DNA of 64,000 nucleotides from BOG-908 sp964250925 (GCA_964250925.1 CAXUHU010000001.1:44092-108091), one strand, 5' to 3'. Shown: positions 52,091 through 61,421, counted from the stretch's first letter. A program made the numbers and translations. The notes: generated from the sequence alone by a model not told the origin.

Positions 52091-53020
52091 ATGACCCTGA
52101 CCCCCGAAATCCGCAAGATCATCGATTGCTACGAAAGCGACAACCCCGGCAGCAAGGCCAGCCTGGTGCGCATGCTGAACCATGGCAAGCTGGCCGGCAC
52201 GGGCAAGCTGGTGATCCTGCCGGTGGACCAGGGCTTCGAGCACGGCCCGGCGCGCAGCTTCGCGCCTAACCCGCCGGCCTACGATCCGCACTACCATTTC
52301 CAGCTCGCCATCGACGCCGGCCTGAACGCCTACGCCGCCCCGCTCGGCATGATCGAAGCCGGCGCCGGCACGTTCGCCGGCCAGATTCCGCTGATCCTGA
52401 AGCTGAACTCGTCCAATTCGCTGGCTACCGAGAAGGACCAGGCGGTCACCGGCTCGGTGTCGGATGCGCTGCGCCTGGGCTGCACGGCTATCGGCTTTAC
52501 CATCTATCCCGGCAGCGAATACGCCTTCAAGCAGATGAACGAGTTGCGCGAGCTTGCCGAGGAGGCCAAGTCGGCCGGCCTGGCCGTGGTGGTGTGGAGC
52601 TACCCGCGCGGCCCGATGCTGGACAAGGCGGGAGAGACCGCGCTCGACATCTGCGCCTACGCAGCCCACATGGCCGCGCTGATGGGGGCGCACATCATCA
52701 AGGTAAAGCCGCCCACCGACCACCTGAGCCTGCCAGCGGCAGCCAAGGTGTATGAGGAAGAAAAGATACCCCGCGCCACGATGGCCGAGCGGGTGCGCAA
52801 CGTGGTTCAGTCCTGCTTCGCCGGCCGGCGCATCGTGGTGTTCTCCGGCGGGGAGAACGTGAAGAGCGCACCCGATCTGCTGAAGACGATCCAGGGCATA
52901 CGCGATGGCGGCGCCAACGGCGCGATCATCGGCCGCAACACCTTCCAGCGTCCGCGCGACGAGGCCCTGGACTTGCTCGCGAAGGTGATCGACATCTACG
53001 CCAAGCCCGCAAGCAGCTAG
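52091..53020 (+). CDS. fbaB: Class I fructose-bisphosphate aldolase, archaeal (DhnA/FbaB) type
   Basis: Schiff-base aldolase of glycolysis and gluconeogenesis, 309 residues. Motifs: LVILPVDQGFEHGPARSF, the VVVWSYPRGP strand, HIIKVKPPTDH with the Schiff-base Lys, and FSGGENVK plus GANGAIIGRNTFQR (phosphate loop). Unlike class II enzymes it needs no metal. It is followed by thiE with a 17-bp gap, a pair without clear pathway logic. Confidence 0.94.
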   Translation: MTLTPEIRKIIDCYESDNPGSKASLVRMLNHGKLAGTGKLVILPVDQGFEHGPARSFAPNPPAYDPHYHFQLAIDAGLNAYAAPLGMIEAGAGTFAGQIPLILKLNSSNSLATEKDQAVTGSVSDALRLGCTAIGFTIYPGSEYAFKQMNELRELAEEAKSAGLAVVVWSYPRGPMLDKAGETALDICAYAAHMAALMGAHIIKVKPPTDHLSLPAAAKVYEEEKIPRATMAERVRNVVQSCFAGRRIVVFSGGENVKSAPDLLKTIQGIRDGGANGAIIGRNTFQRPRDEALDLLAKVIDIYAKPASS

Positions 53021-53037
53021 CCAACCGGCCACCCGCG

Positions 53038-53664
53038 ATGATGACCTACGATTGCCGGCTGTACCTCATCACGCCGCCCATTCTGCCGGACGGCTTCGCA
53101 GCCACGCTGGCCGAGACGTTGGACGCCGGCGACGTGGCCGCCCTGCAACTGCGCCTGCCGCACGCCGACGAGGACGCGTTGCGGCGCGCCATCGACCTGG
53201 TCCGCCCTGTCGCCCATGCGCGCGGGGTGGCGTTGATCCTGGATCGCCGCCCGGACCTGGCCGTGCAGACCGGCTGCGACGGCGCCCATGTCGGCACGGG
53301 CGACATGGCTGCGGCCGACGCGCGCAAGCTGCTCGGCAAGCTGCAGTTGGGCGTGGCCTGCGGCGACAGCCGCGACGCGGCCCTGCGCGCCGGCGAGGCG
53401 GATGCCGACTACGTCTCCTTCGGCGCCTTTTTCAACAGCACCAGCATCGAGACCACGCGCCGCGCCGACACCGACCTGCTCGCCTGGTGGGCCGAGCTGA
53501 TGGAGCTGCCGGTCGTGGCCGTCGGCGGCATCACGGCGGAGAACTGCGCGCCGCTGGTGCAAGCGGGCGCCAACTTCCTGGCAGTAATCGGAGCGGTCTG
53601 GAGCTATCCAGATGGTCCGGTCTGTGGAGTCAAGGCGATAAACAAGGCCATCGAGGCTGCCTGA
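53038..53664 (+). CDS. thiE: Thiamine-phosphate synthase-like protein
   Basis: 208-residue TIM barrel. RLYLITPP at the N-terminus, VAALQLRLP, LILDRRPDLA, CDGAHVGTGD, LGVACGDSRDAAL, YVSFGAFFNSTS and PVVAVGGITAENCAPLVQAGANFLAVIGAVW follow the ThiE pattern (HMP-PP plus thiazole-P to thiamine-P). Some consensus residues differ: HVGTGD where most ThiE have HLGQ/VGxxD, and the KxRD strand is replaced. It may therefore be a ThiE variant or TenI-like isomerase. ATG 53038, cotranscribed with the aldolase. No TPP riboswitch lies upstream. Confidence 0.85.
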   Translation: MMTYDCRLYLITPPILPDGFAATLAETLDAGDVAALQLRLPHADEDALRRAIDLVRPVAHARGVALILDRRPDLAVQTGCDGAHVGTGDMAAADARKLLGKLQLGVACGDSRDAALRAGEADADYVSFGAFFNSTSIETTRRADTDLLAWWAELMELPVVAVGGITAENCAPLVQAGANFLAVIGAVWSYPDGPVCGVKAINKAIEAA

Positions 53665-53779
53665 ATACTTCTGTACCCTACGACAAGTGTAAGCTACAAG
53701 ATTATCTCGTAGCACTTCTGCTGTAGTCTTCTATGGTGCTCCTTGGCTGGCAGGCTACGACCCTGGCTGGGAGGTTGTC

Positions 53780-56365
53780 ATGACGGTTCAGAGCGTAACT
53801 GGTGCGGCCGGCACCATGGGCGCCAGCGGCGCCAACCCGAACGGTAACGGCGTGGCCGGCGGCAACGGCAGCATCGGCCAGCCCGAGACAGTCTCGCTTG
53901 TCCATCCCGATTCGGCCGGCAACACGCTGACGGTTACAGGGGGCGCCGGTGGCGCGGGCGGCGGCGGCGGCGCCATCTACATGGATGGCAACCCGCTGGA
54001 ACCGCAAATCGGGCAGCAGCCTGGCGGCAACGGCGCTGCCGGCGGCGCCGCGCAGGCGACGGTCAAGAACAGCGTCAACACCACAGGCTTTGTCTACGCG
54101 GTGGCCACCAGCCAGGGCGGCGCGGGCGGCAGCGGCGGGGACGGCGATACCAGCGGTGCGGGCGCGGCTGGCGGCACGGCCTCCGCCCACGCCACGGCCC
54201 TCAACGCCATGGGCAATGCCAACGCCAGCGCAACGGCCACCGGCGGCCATGCCGGCGATGTCGGGGGCGAAGGTTTCGGTGAAAGCACCTCGTCCGGGTC
54301 GGCCGGCGTCGCCGGCGCCGACGTGAGCGGGACGATGGCCACGGCCCAGGGCCTGGAAGCCGTGGCAACGGCCAATTCGTTCGGCGGCGGCGGCGGCGCG
54401 GGCGGCGGCGGCAAGCTGGATGGCAATGGCGGCACCGCCTCGGGCACCAAGGCCAGTGCCGTCGGCGTAACCACGGCCTCGGCCCAGGTTCTGCAATATG
54501 GTGGCGAAGGCGGCGGTGGACCGTCAGGGAATTGGGGTCGTGGCGGCAACGGCGCCGCCAGCACGCTGACCAACGCGGTCACCGGCTCGACGCAAGGCGG
54601 CCAGCTCACGCTGAGCGAGAATGCCGAAGGCGGCAGCGGCGGCGACAGCTATGCCGACATGGCGGGATCCGGCGGCGACGGAACGGCCAAGCTGACGACG
54701 AACGATGACGGCAGTGCCGTGCTGAACCAGTATGTCACGGCTGGCGGGGGCAATGCCGGCGATGCGGCCAGTGCGGGTGCCGGCGGCGGCGGCTCGGCCA
54801 CCGCGCTGCTCACCAGCACGCGGGCGGCCGCAGACATAACGTCCAATGCACAGGCGCGAGGCGGATCGGGCGGGGTGATCTCGGCCGCCGGCGACGGCGG
54901 ACAGGCTGGCAGCGCGAGCGCCACTGCATCGGCCACCGCGCATGGTGGCCAAGCCCAGGCGTTTGCGGGCGCGACCGGCGGTTCCGGCGGCTCCGGCTTC
55001 GGGACCGGCCACGTCGGCGGCAAGGGAGGGACCGTCTCCGGTACAGCACGCGCGGCGGGGGACAGTGCCGCGCAGGCAATGCTGGTTCTCACCGGCGGCA
55101 ACGGCGGAGGCAGTATCGGCGGCAACAACAGCGAAAACGGCGGGATAGGCGCATCCGTCACAGCGAAGGACGATGTCACCGGCATCACCAATGGCGGCGT
55201 CCTCACGCTCGCACAGGCCGCCAATGGCGGCCAGGGCGGCGATAGCGACAACGGCGCCGGAGGCGCTGCTGGCGCTGCGACGTCATCTTTGACGTTCGAC
55301 GACCTGACTGCCAATGCCACCCAGAGCAACGACGTATCGGTCCGGGTGACGGCGACTGGCGGTAACGGCGGGCATGGCGGAGCCGGGTTCGCATCCGGGG
55401 GCGCCGCCAACGCGTCCGCCACCATCACCGGGGCTGGCGCCGTAACCGGCGAGGCCGATGCCGCCGGCGGCTCGGATGATGGTGCCGCCGCAGCCGGCGC
55501 CAACGCCAGTGCGGTGTCGGACGCGACGGGTGCCACAGCGAACGCTTCAACGATGGCTAGCGGGGGGCAGGGCGGGTCGCGCGGCGGCAACGCGTCGTCG
55601 CTGTCCACCGGCCACGGCATCGGCGGCACTGTCACCGCCACGGCCCAAACCTCGGTAATCATCTCCTCCATGCATCCGGCCGACGCAATCGACACCGCCG
55701 ATGCAAGCGCCAGCGCCGCGGTGGCAACCAGAGCGGTTGCCGGCGCCGACCTGCAATACGGCACCGCCGTCGCCTTCATCACCAACCAGCAAGCGGTGGC
55801 CAATGCAGACCTGGCACCCTCCGCTGGATCGAGCGCCGTCAAGGGCGTTCTCGGCGCCGACCCGGCGATCAAGACGGCGTTCGGTGCCAAACCGGTTTTC
55901 TATGCGGTGGGCGAGCTGGGCGGGGGCCATGCGACCGGCGGCACTGCACAGCAAACATCCACCGCGTACGTCTCGGTCGGCATCGATCGGACCGAGGTGC
56001 CGGCCGGGGGCAATTTGATTGTGGGGCTTTATGGCGGTCAGACCGAGGGCAGCGGCGTCACCTCGGTCAGCCTGGCCGTCTCCGTCGACGGCACGAACGA
56101 GAGCGCTCTCTCGTTCACCGGCGACACCGCCTCCCAGGCCCGCGCGGCGTTTAGCGACATGGCATTCAACCTCGGCTCGCTCGCCGGCACCGGCACGCTC
56201 GACCTGTCGTTTGCGCTCAGCGTGACCAGCAACGCGGCAGGTTCCGGCTTCTACGGCGGCTTCATCGTGGGCGACCCACCGCAACACGGCGTCGGCGCGC
56301 AGGACACGCATGACCCGTTCTGGCTGCGGGAAGCAATGGCGGGTCTGCACAGGATGGCGGGCTGA
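53780..56365 (+). CDS. Large Gly/Ala/Ser/Thr-rich repetitive protein
   Basis: 861 residues. From residue 1 to about 620 the chain alternates glycine-rich turns (GGAGGAGGGGGA, QGGAGGSGGDGD, GGGGGAGGGGK, QGGDSDNGAGGAAG) with short small-residue strands (ASAHATALNA, SASATASATAHGG), like an irregular repeat of 40-60 residues, low in charge and nearly without Cys. The last 230 residues are a non-repetitive beta-rich domain (RTEVPAGGNLIVGLYGG, SLAVSVDGTN, GTGTLDLSFALSVTSN) ending in a short helix (LREAMAGLHRMAG). No signal peptide is visible, so it is either secreted by a type I-like system or intracellular. GGGAGG lies five bases before the ATG. Function unknown. Resembles PE-PGRS composition only superficially. 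Confidence 0.75.
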   Translation: MTVQSVTGAAGTMGASGANPNGNGVAGGNGSIGQPETVSLVHPDSAGNTLTVTGGAGGAGGGGGAIYMDGNPLEPQIGQQPGGNGAAGGAAQATVKNSVNTTGFVYAVATSQGGAGGSGGDGDTSGAGAAGGTASAHATALNAMGNANASATATGGHAGDVGGEGFGESTSSGSAGVAGADVSGTMATAQGLEAVATANSFGGGGGAGGGGKLDGNGGTASGTKASAVGVTTASAQVLQYGGEGGGGPSGNWGRGGNGAASTLTNAVTGSTQGGQLTLSENAEGGSGGDSYADMAGSGGDGTAKLTTNDDGSAVLNQYVTAGGGNAGDAASAGAGGGGSATALLTSTRAAADITSNAQARGGSGGVISAAGDGGQAGSASATASATAHGGQAQAFAGATGGSGGSGFGTGHVGGKGGTVSGTARAAGDSAAQAMLVLTGGNGGGSIGGNNSENGGIGASVTAKDDVTGITNGGVLTLAQAANGGQGGDSDNGAGGAAGAATSSLTFDDLTANATQSNDVSVRVTATGGNGGHGGAGFASGGAANASATITGAGAVTGEADAAGGSDDGAAAAGANASAVSDATGATANASTMASGGQGGSRGGNASSLSTGHGIGGTVTATAQTSVIISSMHPADAIDTADASASAAVATRAVAGADLQYGTAVAFITNQQAVANADLAPSAGSSAVKGVLGADPAIKTAFGAKPVFYAVGELGGGHATGGTAQQTSTAYVSVGIDRTEVPAGGNLIVGLYGGQTEGSGVTSVSLAVSVDGTNESALSFTGDTASQARAAFSDMAFNLGSLAGTGTLDLSFALSVTSNAAGSGFYGGFIVGDPPQHGVGAQDTHDPFWLREAMAGLHRMAG

Positions 56366-56417
56366 TCATGCCATCCCCGTCTTGACAGCGTCCGCGGCCT
56401 GACCGAGTGGGGCTGCG

Positions 56418-57572
56418 ATGTCCCGCTTCGACGCAGACCTCACCGAAGCACTCGGCACCCTGTCCGGACGTGGCCTGTTGCGCGCCGCCCGCGTAAAGCC
56501 GGACGGGCTGCTCAACGTGTCCGGCAACGACTATCTCGGCCTGTCGCGCCATCCTTTGCTGGTGCAGCGCGCCTGCGAATGGGCGGCCGGCCACGGCACC
56601 GGGGCCGGTGCGTCGCGACTGGTCACCGGCACCCTGGCGCTGCACGAGCAGGTCGAGCGCAAGCTGGCGGCGCTCAAGGGCACCGAGGCGGCGCTCCTGT
56701 TCGCCTCAGGCTGGCAGGCCAACGCCTCCGTTCTCGCCTCCCTGCTGCGGCTTCCTGGCGGCAGGCCGCTGGTCTTCTTCGACGCGCTCAACCACGCCAG
56801 CTTGCACCACGCATGCTGGGCGGCCGGGGCGGCACAGATACGCTACTCCCATAACGACCTGACGCACCTCTCTGATCTTCTGGAGCAGCATGCGTGCCGG
56901 GCCGGGCGGCGCTTCATCGTCACCGAAAGCGTGTTCTCCATGGACGGCGACCGGGCCGATTTGCCAGCCTTGCGCGCACTGGCCGACCGGCACGACGCGT
57001 TCCTCTACCTCGACGAGGCGCATGCCACCGGCGTGCTCGGCCCGCGCGGCATGGGCCTGTCCGGCACCGTGCCCGGCGGCGTCGACCTCGCGATGGGCAC
57101 GTTCAGCAAGGCGCTGGGCGGGTTCGGCGCCTACGTCGCCGGCAGCCGGGTGCTGTGCGACTGGCTGGTCAACCGCGCCTCCGGCTTCATACACACCACC
57201 GCACTGCCGCCGTCGGTGCTGGGCGCCATTGATGCGGCGCTCGAACTGGTGCCGCACCTGGATGCCGAACGCGCCCGCCTGTCTGCGCACGCCGCCAGGG
57301 TGCGCGCCGCCCTGCGCCGAATGGGCATCGACCATGGCCCTTCCACCACACAGATTGTACCGGCCATGGTGGGTGGAGAGCAGGCGGCGCTGACCCTGGC
57401 CGCCGACTTGCGGGCGCGGCATGTACTGGCCGTCGCGATCCGACCGCCCACGGTGCCGCCCGGCACCAGCCGGCTGCGCCTGGCATTGTCGGCCGCGCAC
57501 ACGGACGAGGATATCAACAGGTTGATCGCCGCCCTGGCCGACACCTGGCCGGCGCGCGCGCAAGCCGCCTGA
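56418..57572 (+). CDS. bioF: 8-amino-7-oxononanoate synthase
   Basis: PLP enzyme joining pimeloyl-ACP/CoA and alanine in biotin synthesis. 384 aa. Motifs: NVSGNDYLGLSRHP, GTGAGASRLVTG, ESVFSMDGDRADL, LYLDEAHATGVLGPRG and the PLP Lys in GTFSKALGGFGAYVAG. Its stop overlaps the bioD ATG (TGATG). bioA and bioB are not in the window. Confidence 0.95.
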   Translation: MSRFDADLTEALGTLSGRGLLRAARVKPDGLLNVSGNDYLGLSRHPLLVQRACEWAAGHGTGAGASRLVTGTLALHEQVERKLAALKGTEAALLFASGWQANASVLASLLRLPGGRPLVFFDALNHASLHHACWAAGAAQIRYSHNDLTHLSDLLEQHACRAGRRFIVTESVFSMDGDRADLPALRALADRHDAFLYLDEAHATGVLGPRGMGLSGTVPGGVDLAMGTFSKALGGFGAYVAGSRVLCDWLVNRASGFIHTTALPPSVLGAIDAALELVPHLDAERARLSAHAARVRAALRRMGIDHGPSTTQIVPAMVGGEQAALTLAADLRARHVLAVAIRPPTVPPGTSRLRLALSAAHTDEDINRLIAALADTWPARAQAA

Positions 57573-58207
57573 TGCAACGTCGCGGCGTGTTCGTCACCGG
57601 CACCGACACCGCCGTAGGAAAGACGTTCGTATCGGCCTGCCTGGTGCAGCGCTGGTCGGCCGAGTACTGGAAACCGGTGCAAACCGGGCTGGCCCAGGAT
57701 GTCGGGGACAGCCAGACGGTCGCCACCCTGGCCGGAGCGGCTGCGCATCGCATCCATCCGCCGCGGCACGCGTTCGCCGCCCCGCTCTCACCGGAAGCAG
57801 CGGCCGAGCGGGAGGACCAAAGCATCGATCTTGGCGACTTTCGCCTCCCCCAGGGGAAACTTCCCCTCGTGGTGGAAGGTGCGGGCGGCGTTCTGGTCCC
57901 GCTGGGCGGCGGCGCCACGATGGCAGAGCTGATGCAGCGGCTCGGCCTGCCGGTGCTGCTGGTGGCGCGTGGCAGCCTCGGCACGATCAACCACAGCCTG
58001 CTCTCGCTGGAAGCGCTGCGCCGCCGCGGCCTCGCGGTCTGGGGCGTGGTGATCGTAGGTGAGAACCTGGACGGCAATGCGGAAACCATCGCCCGTTTGG
58101 GAGAGGTGGACGTACTGGCCACCCTGCCCCGCCTGGCCGAGCTGACCCCGGCTTCGGTCGCATCGGCCGCGGCTGTCCTGCCAGCCTGCCCAGGCATGGA
58201 ACGGTGA
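57572..58207 (+). CDS. bioD: Dethiobiotin synthetase
   Basis: ATP- and CO2-dependent closure of the ureido ring from DAPA. 211 aa. P-loop-like GTDTAVGKT at the N-terminus, the DAPA-lysine region YWKPVQTG, LVVEGAGGVLVPLG and the later VARGSLGTINHSLLSLEALRRRGL block. Coupled to bioF; the last four bases (GTGA) overlap the following glycosyltransferase start. Confidence 0.94.
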   Translation: MQRRGVFVTGTDTAVGKTFVSACLVQRWSAEYWKPVQTGLAQDVGDSQTVATLAGAAAHRIHPPRHAFAAPLSPEAAAEREDQSIDLGDFRLPQGKLPLVVEGAGGVLVPLGGGATMAELMQRLGLPVLLVARGSLGTINHSLLSLEALRRRGLAVWGVVIVGENLDGNAETIARLGEVDVLATLPRLAELTPASVASAAAVLPACPGMER

Positions 58208-59640
58208 CCGACGAGGAGGTGAGACAGCTCTACCGCGGCGTGCTCGGCCGCGAGCCGAACGATGCCGACATCGCCGATTTCAAGCGCTACTACCCCACCG
58301 TCGAGCGCGGCCGGCGCGCCATGTTTCTCTCCAACGAGTTCGAGGCCTCGTTCGGTCGCGCCACCGGCAGAACGCCGCAAACACGCGACCATCTGGCCGC
58401 ATCGCTCGCACTATTGCTGCTGGCGCGTGCGGCATCGGCCATTCCGTTGCCCGTCCAGCCAATGCACGACCCTGAACTGCAAAACGGCATGCGCCTGGTC
58501 TTCCCGCGGGCGGCAGGCCTGCGCTTCGGCGTGGTGGTGGGCGAGGCGAGCGGCGTGGCCTTGGACGACCTGCTGCCCTTCGCACACCCTGAATCGGTCA
58601 TCCTCCACGTAGCGCCCGGCTTCCCGCCAGCCGTGCCACTGGCGAGCGCCCTGGCCGACGGCACAGCCCTGTTCAGGCTCGGCTGCGATACGGGTTCGAT
58701 TGCGGAAATCCTGCGCCAGTTCGGCCGGCCGATCGATGCGCTGTGCCTGCTGGCGCCACCGGCCAGCCCCGACTGGATGCACGCTCTAAGGCCATTCTTG
58801 GCGTCCCGCGCGCTGGTCGTCACCGGCGGGCCGAAGGCGGACGTCATCAGTGCCGCCATTGATGCTGCGCGCATCGCCGAGCCAATGCAGGTTTGGCACG
58901 GCCTTCACCTGCACCATGTAGGTGCCTGGCTTCTGCCTGTCTCCTACGCGCCGCCCGACAGCCCGGTGGCCCCGCCCAGCCTGTCGGCGTACGAAACCCT
59001 CGCCATTGCCGCCATCGTGCGCAACGAGGCGGTATGCGTGCAGAACATGCTGCGCAGCGCTCAGCCAGTCGCCAGCTTCTACGCCGTGCTGGATACCGGG
59101 TCGGACGATGCGACGCCGGCATTGGCGCAGTCGTTCCTGGCCGGATGCGGCGTGCCCTTCGCCTTCGCCCAGCACGATCACGCCGGGTTCGCCGACGATT
59201 TCGGAGCCATGCGCAACGCTGCCTTGGCCATGGTGCCGGACGAGATCGGGTGGGTGCTGATGCTGGACGCCGACGAGGAGCTGGTGCCGGAGGATTTCAC
59301 CACCCTGCTCGCGCTGATCGCCAGCGGCACGCACGAGGCTTACGCCCTGCCGCGCTATAATTTTCCGGGGTCCGACAAGCAGGGCCCCATGCTGTCCTAT
59401 CCGGACCGCCAGGTGAGGCTGCTGCGGCACACGCCGGACGGCCGCATCGGCTTCAGCGGCGCGGTGCACGAGACGGTGCGCGGCGTGGAGGCCGGCCAGC
59501 CGCCGCTGGACGCCTCGGCCATGGGCGGCGCGCGCGGCGGCCCGCACATCCACCACCTGGTGCGCCGCTTTCGCACGCCGGAGCAGGAAGAGCGCAAGCA
59601 GGCTTTCTACCGCGCCATCGCGAGGCGCAAGGAAGGCTGA
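58204..59640 (+). CDS. GT2-like glycosyltransferase with DUF4214-like N-terminal helix pair
   Basis: 478 residues from a GTG. The N-terminal 50 residues (LYRGVLGREPNDADIADFK...) look like a DUF4214 segment, which usually occurs in repeat proteins and glycosyltransferases of surface layers. A middle part of about 200 residues has no family I recognise. From about residue 260 a GT2-type catalytic domain follows: AAIVRNEAVCVQNMLRSA, the DTGSDD nucleotide motif, FGAMRNAALAM and the metal motif MLDADEEL, then HLVRRF. The fusion and its location at the end of bioF-bioD are unusual. Cytosolic; acceptor unknown. Confidence 0.7.
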   Translation: MTDEEVRQLYRGVLGREPNDADIADFKRYYPTVERGRRAMFLSNEFEASFGRATGRTPQTRDHLAASLALLLLARAASAIPLPVQPMHDPELQNGMRLVFPRAAGLRFGVVVGEASGVALDDLLPFAHPESVILHVAPGFPPAVPLASALADGTALFRLGCDTGSIAEILRQFGRPIDALCLLAPPASPDWMHALRPFLASRALVVTGGPKADVISAAIDAARIAEPMQVWHGLHLHHVGAWLLPVSYAPPDSPVAPPSLSAYETLAIAAIVRNEAVCVQNMLRSAQPVASFYAVLDTGSDDATPALAQSFLAGCGVPFAFAQHDHAGFADDFGAMRNAALAMVPDEIGWVLMLDADEELVPEDFTTLLALIASGTHEAYALPRYNFPGSDKQGPMLSYPDRQVRLLRHTPDGRIGFSGAVHETVRGVEAGQPPLDASAMGGARGGPHIHHLVRRFRTPEQEERKQAFYRAIARRKEG

Positions 59641-59710
59641 ACCGCCGAGCGGGCCGTTTGGCAGCCGCGCCGGACCCCAGCTAGGGTGAGCCGACAGCAA
59701 GAGGCATACG

Positions 59711-61120
59711 ATGCGATCTCGTACTCACCGGGCGGGCTGCGCCGGCATGGCCGCATTGGCCGCGGCCCTGTCCGCATCCGCTGCGTGCGCCGGCGAGCCT
59801 CAGGTCACGGCACTGGTAGGCGGTACCGTGATCGACGTCTCGCACGGCGGCAGCAGCACGCGCGACGTTGCCGGTGCGGTGATCCTGTTGCAGGGCGCGC
59901 GCATTGCGGCCGTGGGCAGCAGCAGCACCGTCGCCGTACCGCCTGGTGCCACGGTGGTTCATATCGACGGCAAGTTCGTCATCCCCGGCCTGGTCGACGG
60001 CTTCGCGGGCATGCGCAACCAGGCCGAAGCCAACGCCGAGTTGTACGAAGGCGTGACCACCATCGGCGCCACCGGCGACGACCGGCGCGGCACGCTGTTC
60101 CTGGCCGCCGATCCCAGCCCGCACGTCTATCCGGTCGATAGCGCCGGCACCACCGACGATTGGAGCCTGCTTCGCAACGACCCCGCCTGGCGCGAAATCC
60201 TGGCCGACGGCAGCGACACCCATGAGCTCTCGCCGGAGGAGACAGCGGACCAGATCGAGGAGACCCTGCGCCGCGGCACGCGCGTGATCTGGATCGGCCA
60301 CAACATCACCACCGAGGGCACGGCCGCCATCATCGCGCAGGCCAGCCGCCACCACGTGGTCACCTACGGCGAGTTCGTGGCCACGCCCTACCAGGCGGGT
60401 ATCGCCGACGGGGTGACGGTGCTGCTGCACATGAGCCGGCTGGAGCTGGGCCTGGCGCCGCTACCCTTCCAGCGCGAGGCGGCGGCCGACCCGGAGGGGC
60501 GCGGTGCCGCACCCGCCTACAGCGCGGTCGATGGGATCGACCCGCACGACCCGGTCGTGGGCCAATATGCCGACATGATCGCATCCAACCACGTGGCGAT
60601 CATGCCGACCTTCAGCCTGTTCTATGCCCTGCTGCCTGGCCACCGGAACCTGTGGCGCGAGCCGGCCGCCGCCGTCCTGGACCCGAAATCGATGGGCCGG
60701 CCATCCGATCCGGCGACGGGCGACGTGCCGTTCGCTCCCGACGTGCGCGCATCGATGCAGACCTTCGCCGAACATAGTTTCGCACTCGACCGGGTGCTGA
60801 TCGCGCACCACGTGCCGGTTCTGGCCGCCAGCGGTGCAGCGTGGCAGGGCACGCTCCCCGGCATCTCGCTGCACACCGAGCTGGAGCTGCTGGTGCGCGG
60901 CGGTCTGACGCCCCGCGCGGCGCTGGCCGCCGCCACCGGCAACTACGCCGAAATCCTCGGCTGGTCGGAACTGGGCAAGGTGGCAGCCGGCCGGCGCGCG
61001 GATCTGCTGGTGCTTGACGCCGACCCGACGCAGGACGTGGCGAACGCGGACAAGATAGACAGCGTGTACCTGTCCGGTGATAAGCTCAACCGCGCCGTTT
61101 TACTGAAGCCCACGCCATAG
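59711..61120 (+). CDS. Exported amidohydrolase-fold protein lacking the metal-binding motifs
   Basis: 469 residues with a signal peptide (CAGMAALAAALSASAACA). The frame follows amidohydrolase/imidazolonepropionase-like proteins: the beta sandwich VTALVGGTVIDVS, GARIAAVGSSS, GKFVIPGLVDG, and the C-terminal LTPRAALAAATGNYAEILG, GKVAAGRRADLLVLDADP. The family metal site DxHxH after IPGL(I/V) reads DGFAG here (Asp96, Phe98, Gly100) and the late Asp (usually GTDA) reads ASGA at 373-376, so both His and the Asp are missing. The chain is therefore probably without metal hydrolase activity, or acts by another mechanism. Single gene, 70 bp after the glycosyltransferase. Confidence 0.8.
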   Translation: MRSRTHRAGCAGMAALAAALSASAACAGEPQVTALVGGTVIDVSHGGSSTRDVAGAVILLQGARIAAVGSSSTVAVPPGATVVHIDGKFVIPGLVDGFAGMRNQAEANAELYEGVTTIGATGDDRRGTLFLAADPSPHVYPVDSAGTTDDWSLLRNDPAWREILADGSDTHELSPEETADQIEETLRRGTRVIWIGHNITTEGTAAIIAQASRHHVVTYGEFVATPYQAGIADGVTVLLHMSRLELGLAPLPFQREAAADPEGRGAAPAYSAVDGIDPHDPVVGQYADMIASNHVAIMPTFSLFYALLPGHRNLWREPAAAVLDPKSMGRPSDPATGDVPFAPDVRASMQTFAEHSFALDRVLIAHHVPVLAASGAAWQGTLPGISLHTELELLVRGGLTPRAALAAATGNYAEILGWSELGKVAAGRRADLLVLDADPTQDVANADKIDSVYLSGDKLNRAVLLKPTP

Positions 61121-61421
61121 GTTCGGCTTTGGCATGTCGACTGACGTCGGGAAGTTCGAAGGCGATCCCTTCTCCGATCGATGAAAGCCGCGGCAAATCT
61201 GAACCTGTTGACATGATGCTCGGGGTAACGCTCGGTCGGCGGCGATCGAGTTTCAGGCTGGTGCGCAGACCACGACCTACACGTGTCGTGCAGGTCTTGC
61301 TGCGACGTTGCAGGAACGCGACGTGCATCGCCGATCCAGCCTCCGTATCCGCGCTCCTCGGAGGATTGACGAGTTACAACCGAGCGGCATTTTGAGTCTC
61401 GTTCCGTTCTGATGAGCGACA
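61121..61421 (+). other. Intergenic region without recognised genes
   Basis: 301 bp between the amidohydrolase-like gene (plus) and the next gene (minus). Small open frames on both strands show no family features. A degenerate insertion-sequence remnant was considered but no inverted ends or transposase motifs could be identified. Confidence 0.4.

Noticed and set aside
53021..53037. TPP riboswitch for thiE
   Set aside because: The gap to the aldolase gene is 17 bp and no CTGAGA element lies ahead of the aldolase gene.
54649..55890. Long minus-strand open frame (413 codons) opposite the glycine-rich gene
   Set aside because: Gly and Ala codons (GGC/GCC) read in antisense as Ala/Pro/Gly without stops. 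The translated Ala/Pro-rich chain has no family features, and the plus strand has a good ribosome-binding site and a coherent C-terminal domain.
53780..56365. Assignment as a mycobacterial PE-PGRS protein
   Set aside because: No PE domain or PE motif at the N-terminus; the similarity is only glycine-rich composition.
61121..61421. Insertion-sequence remnant
   Set aside because: No terminal inverted repeats, target duplication or transposase motif could be identified.
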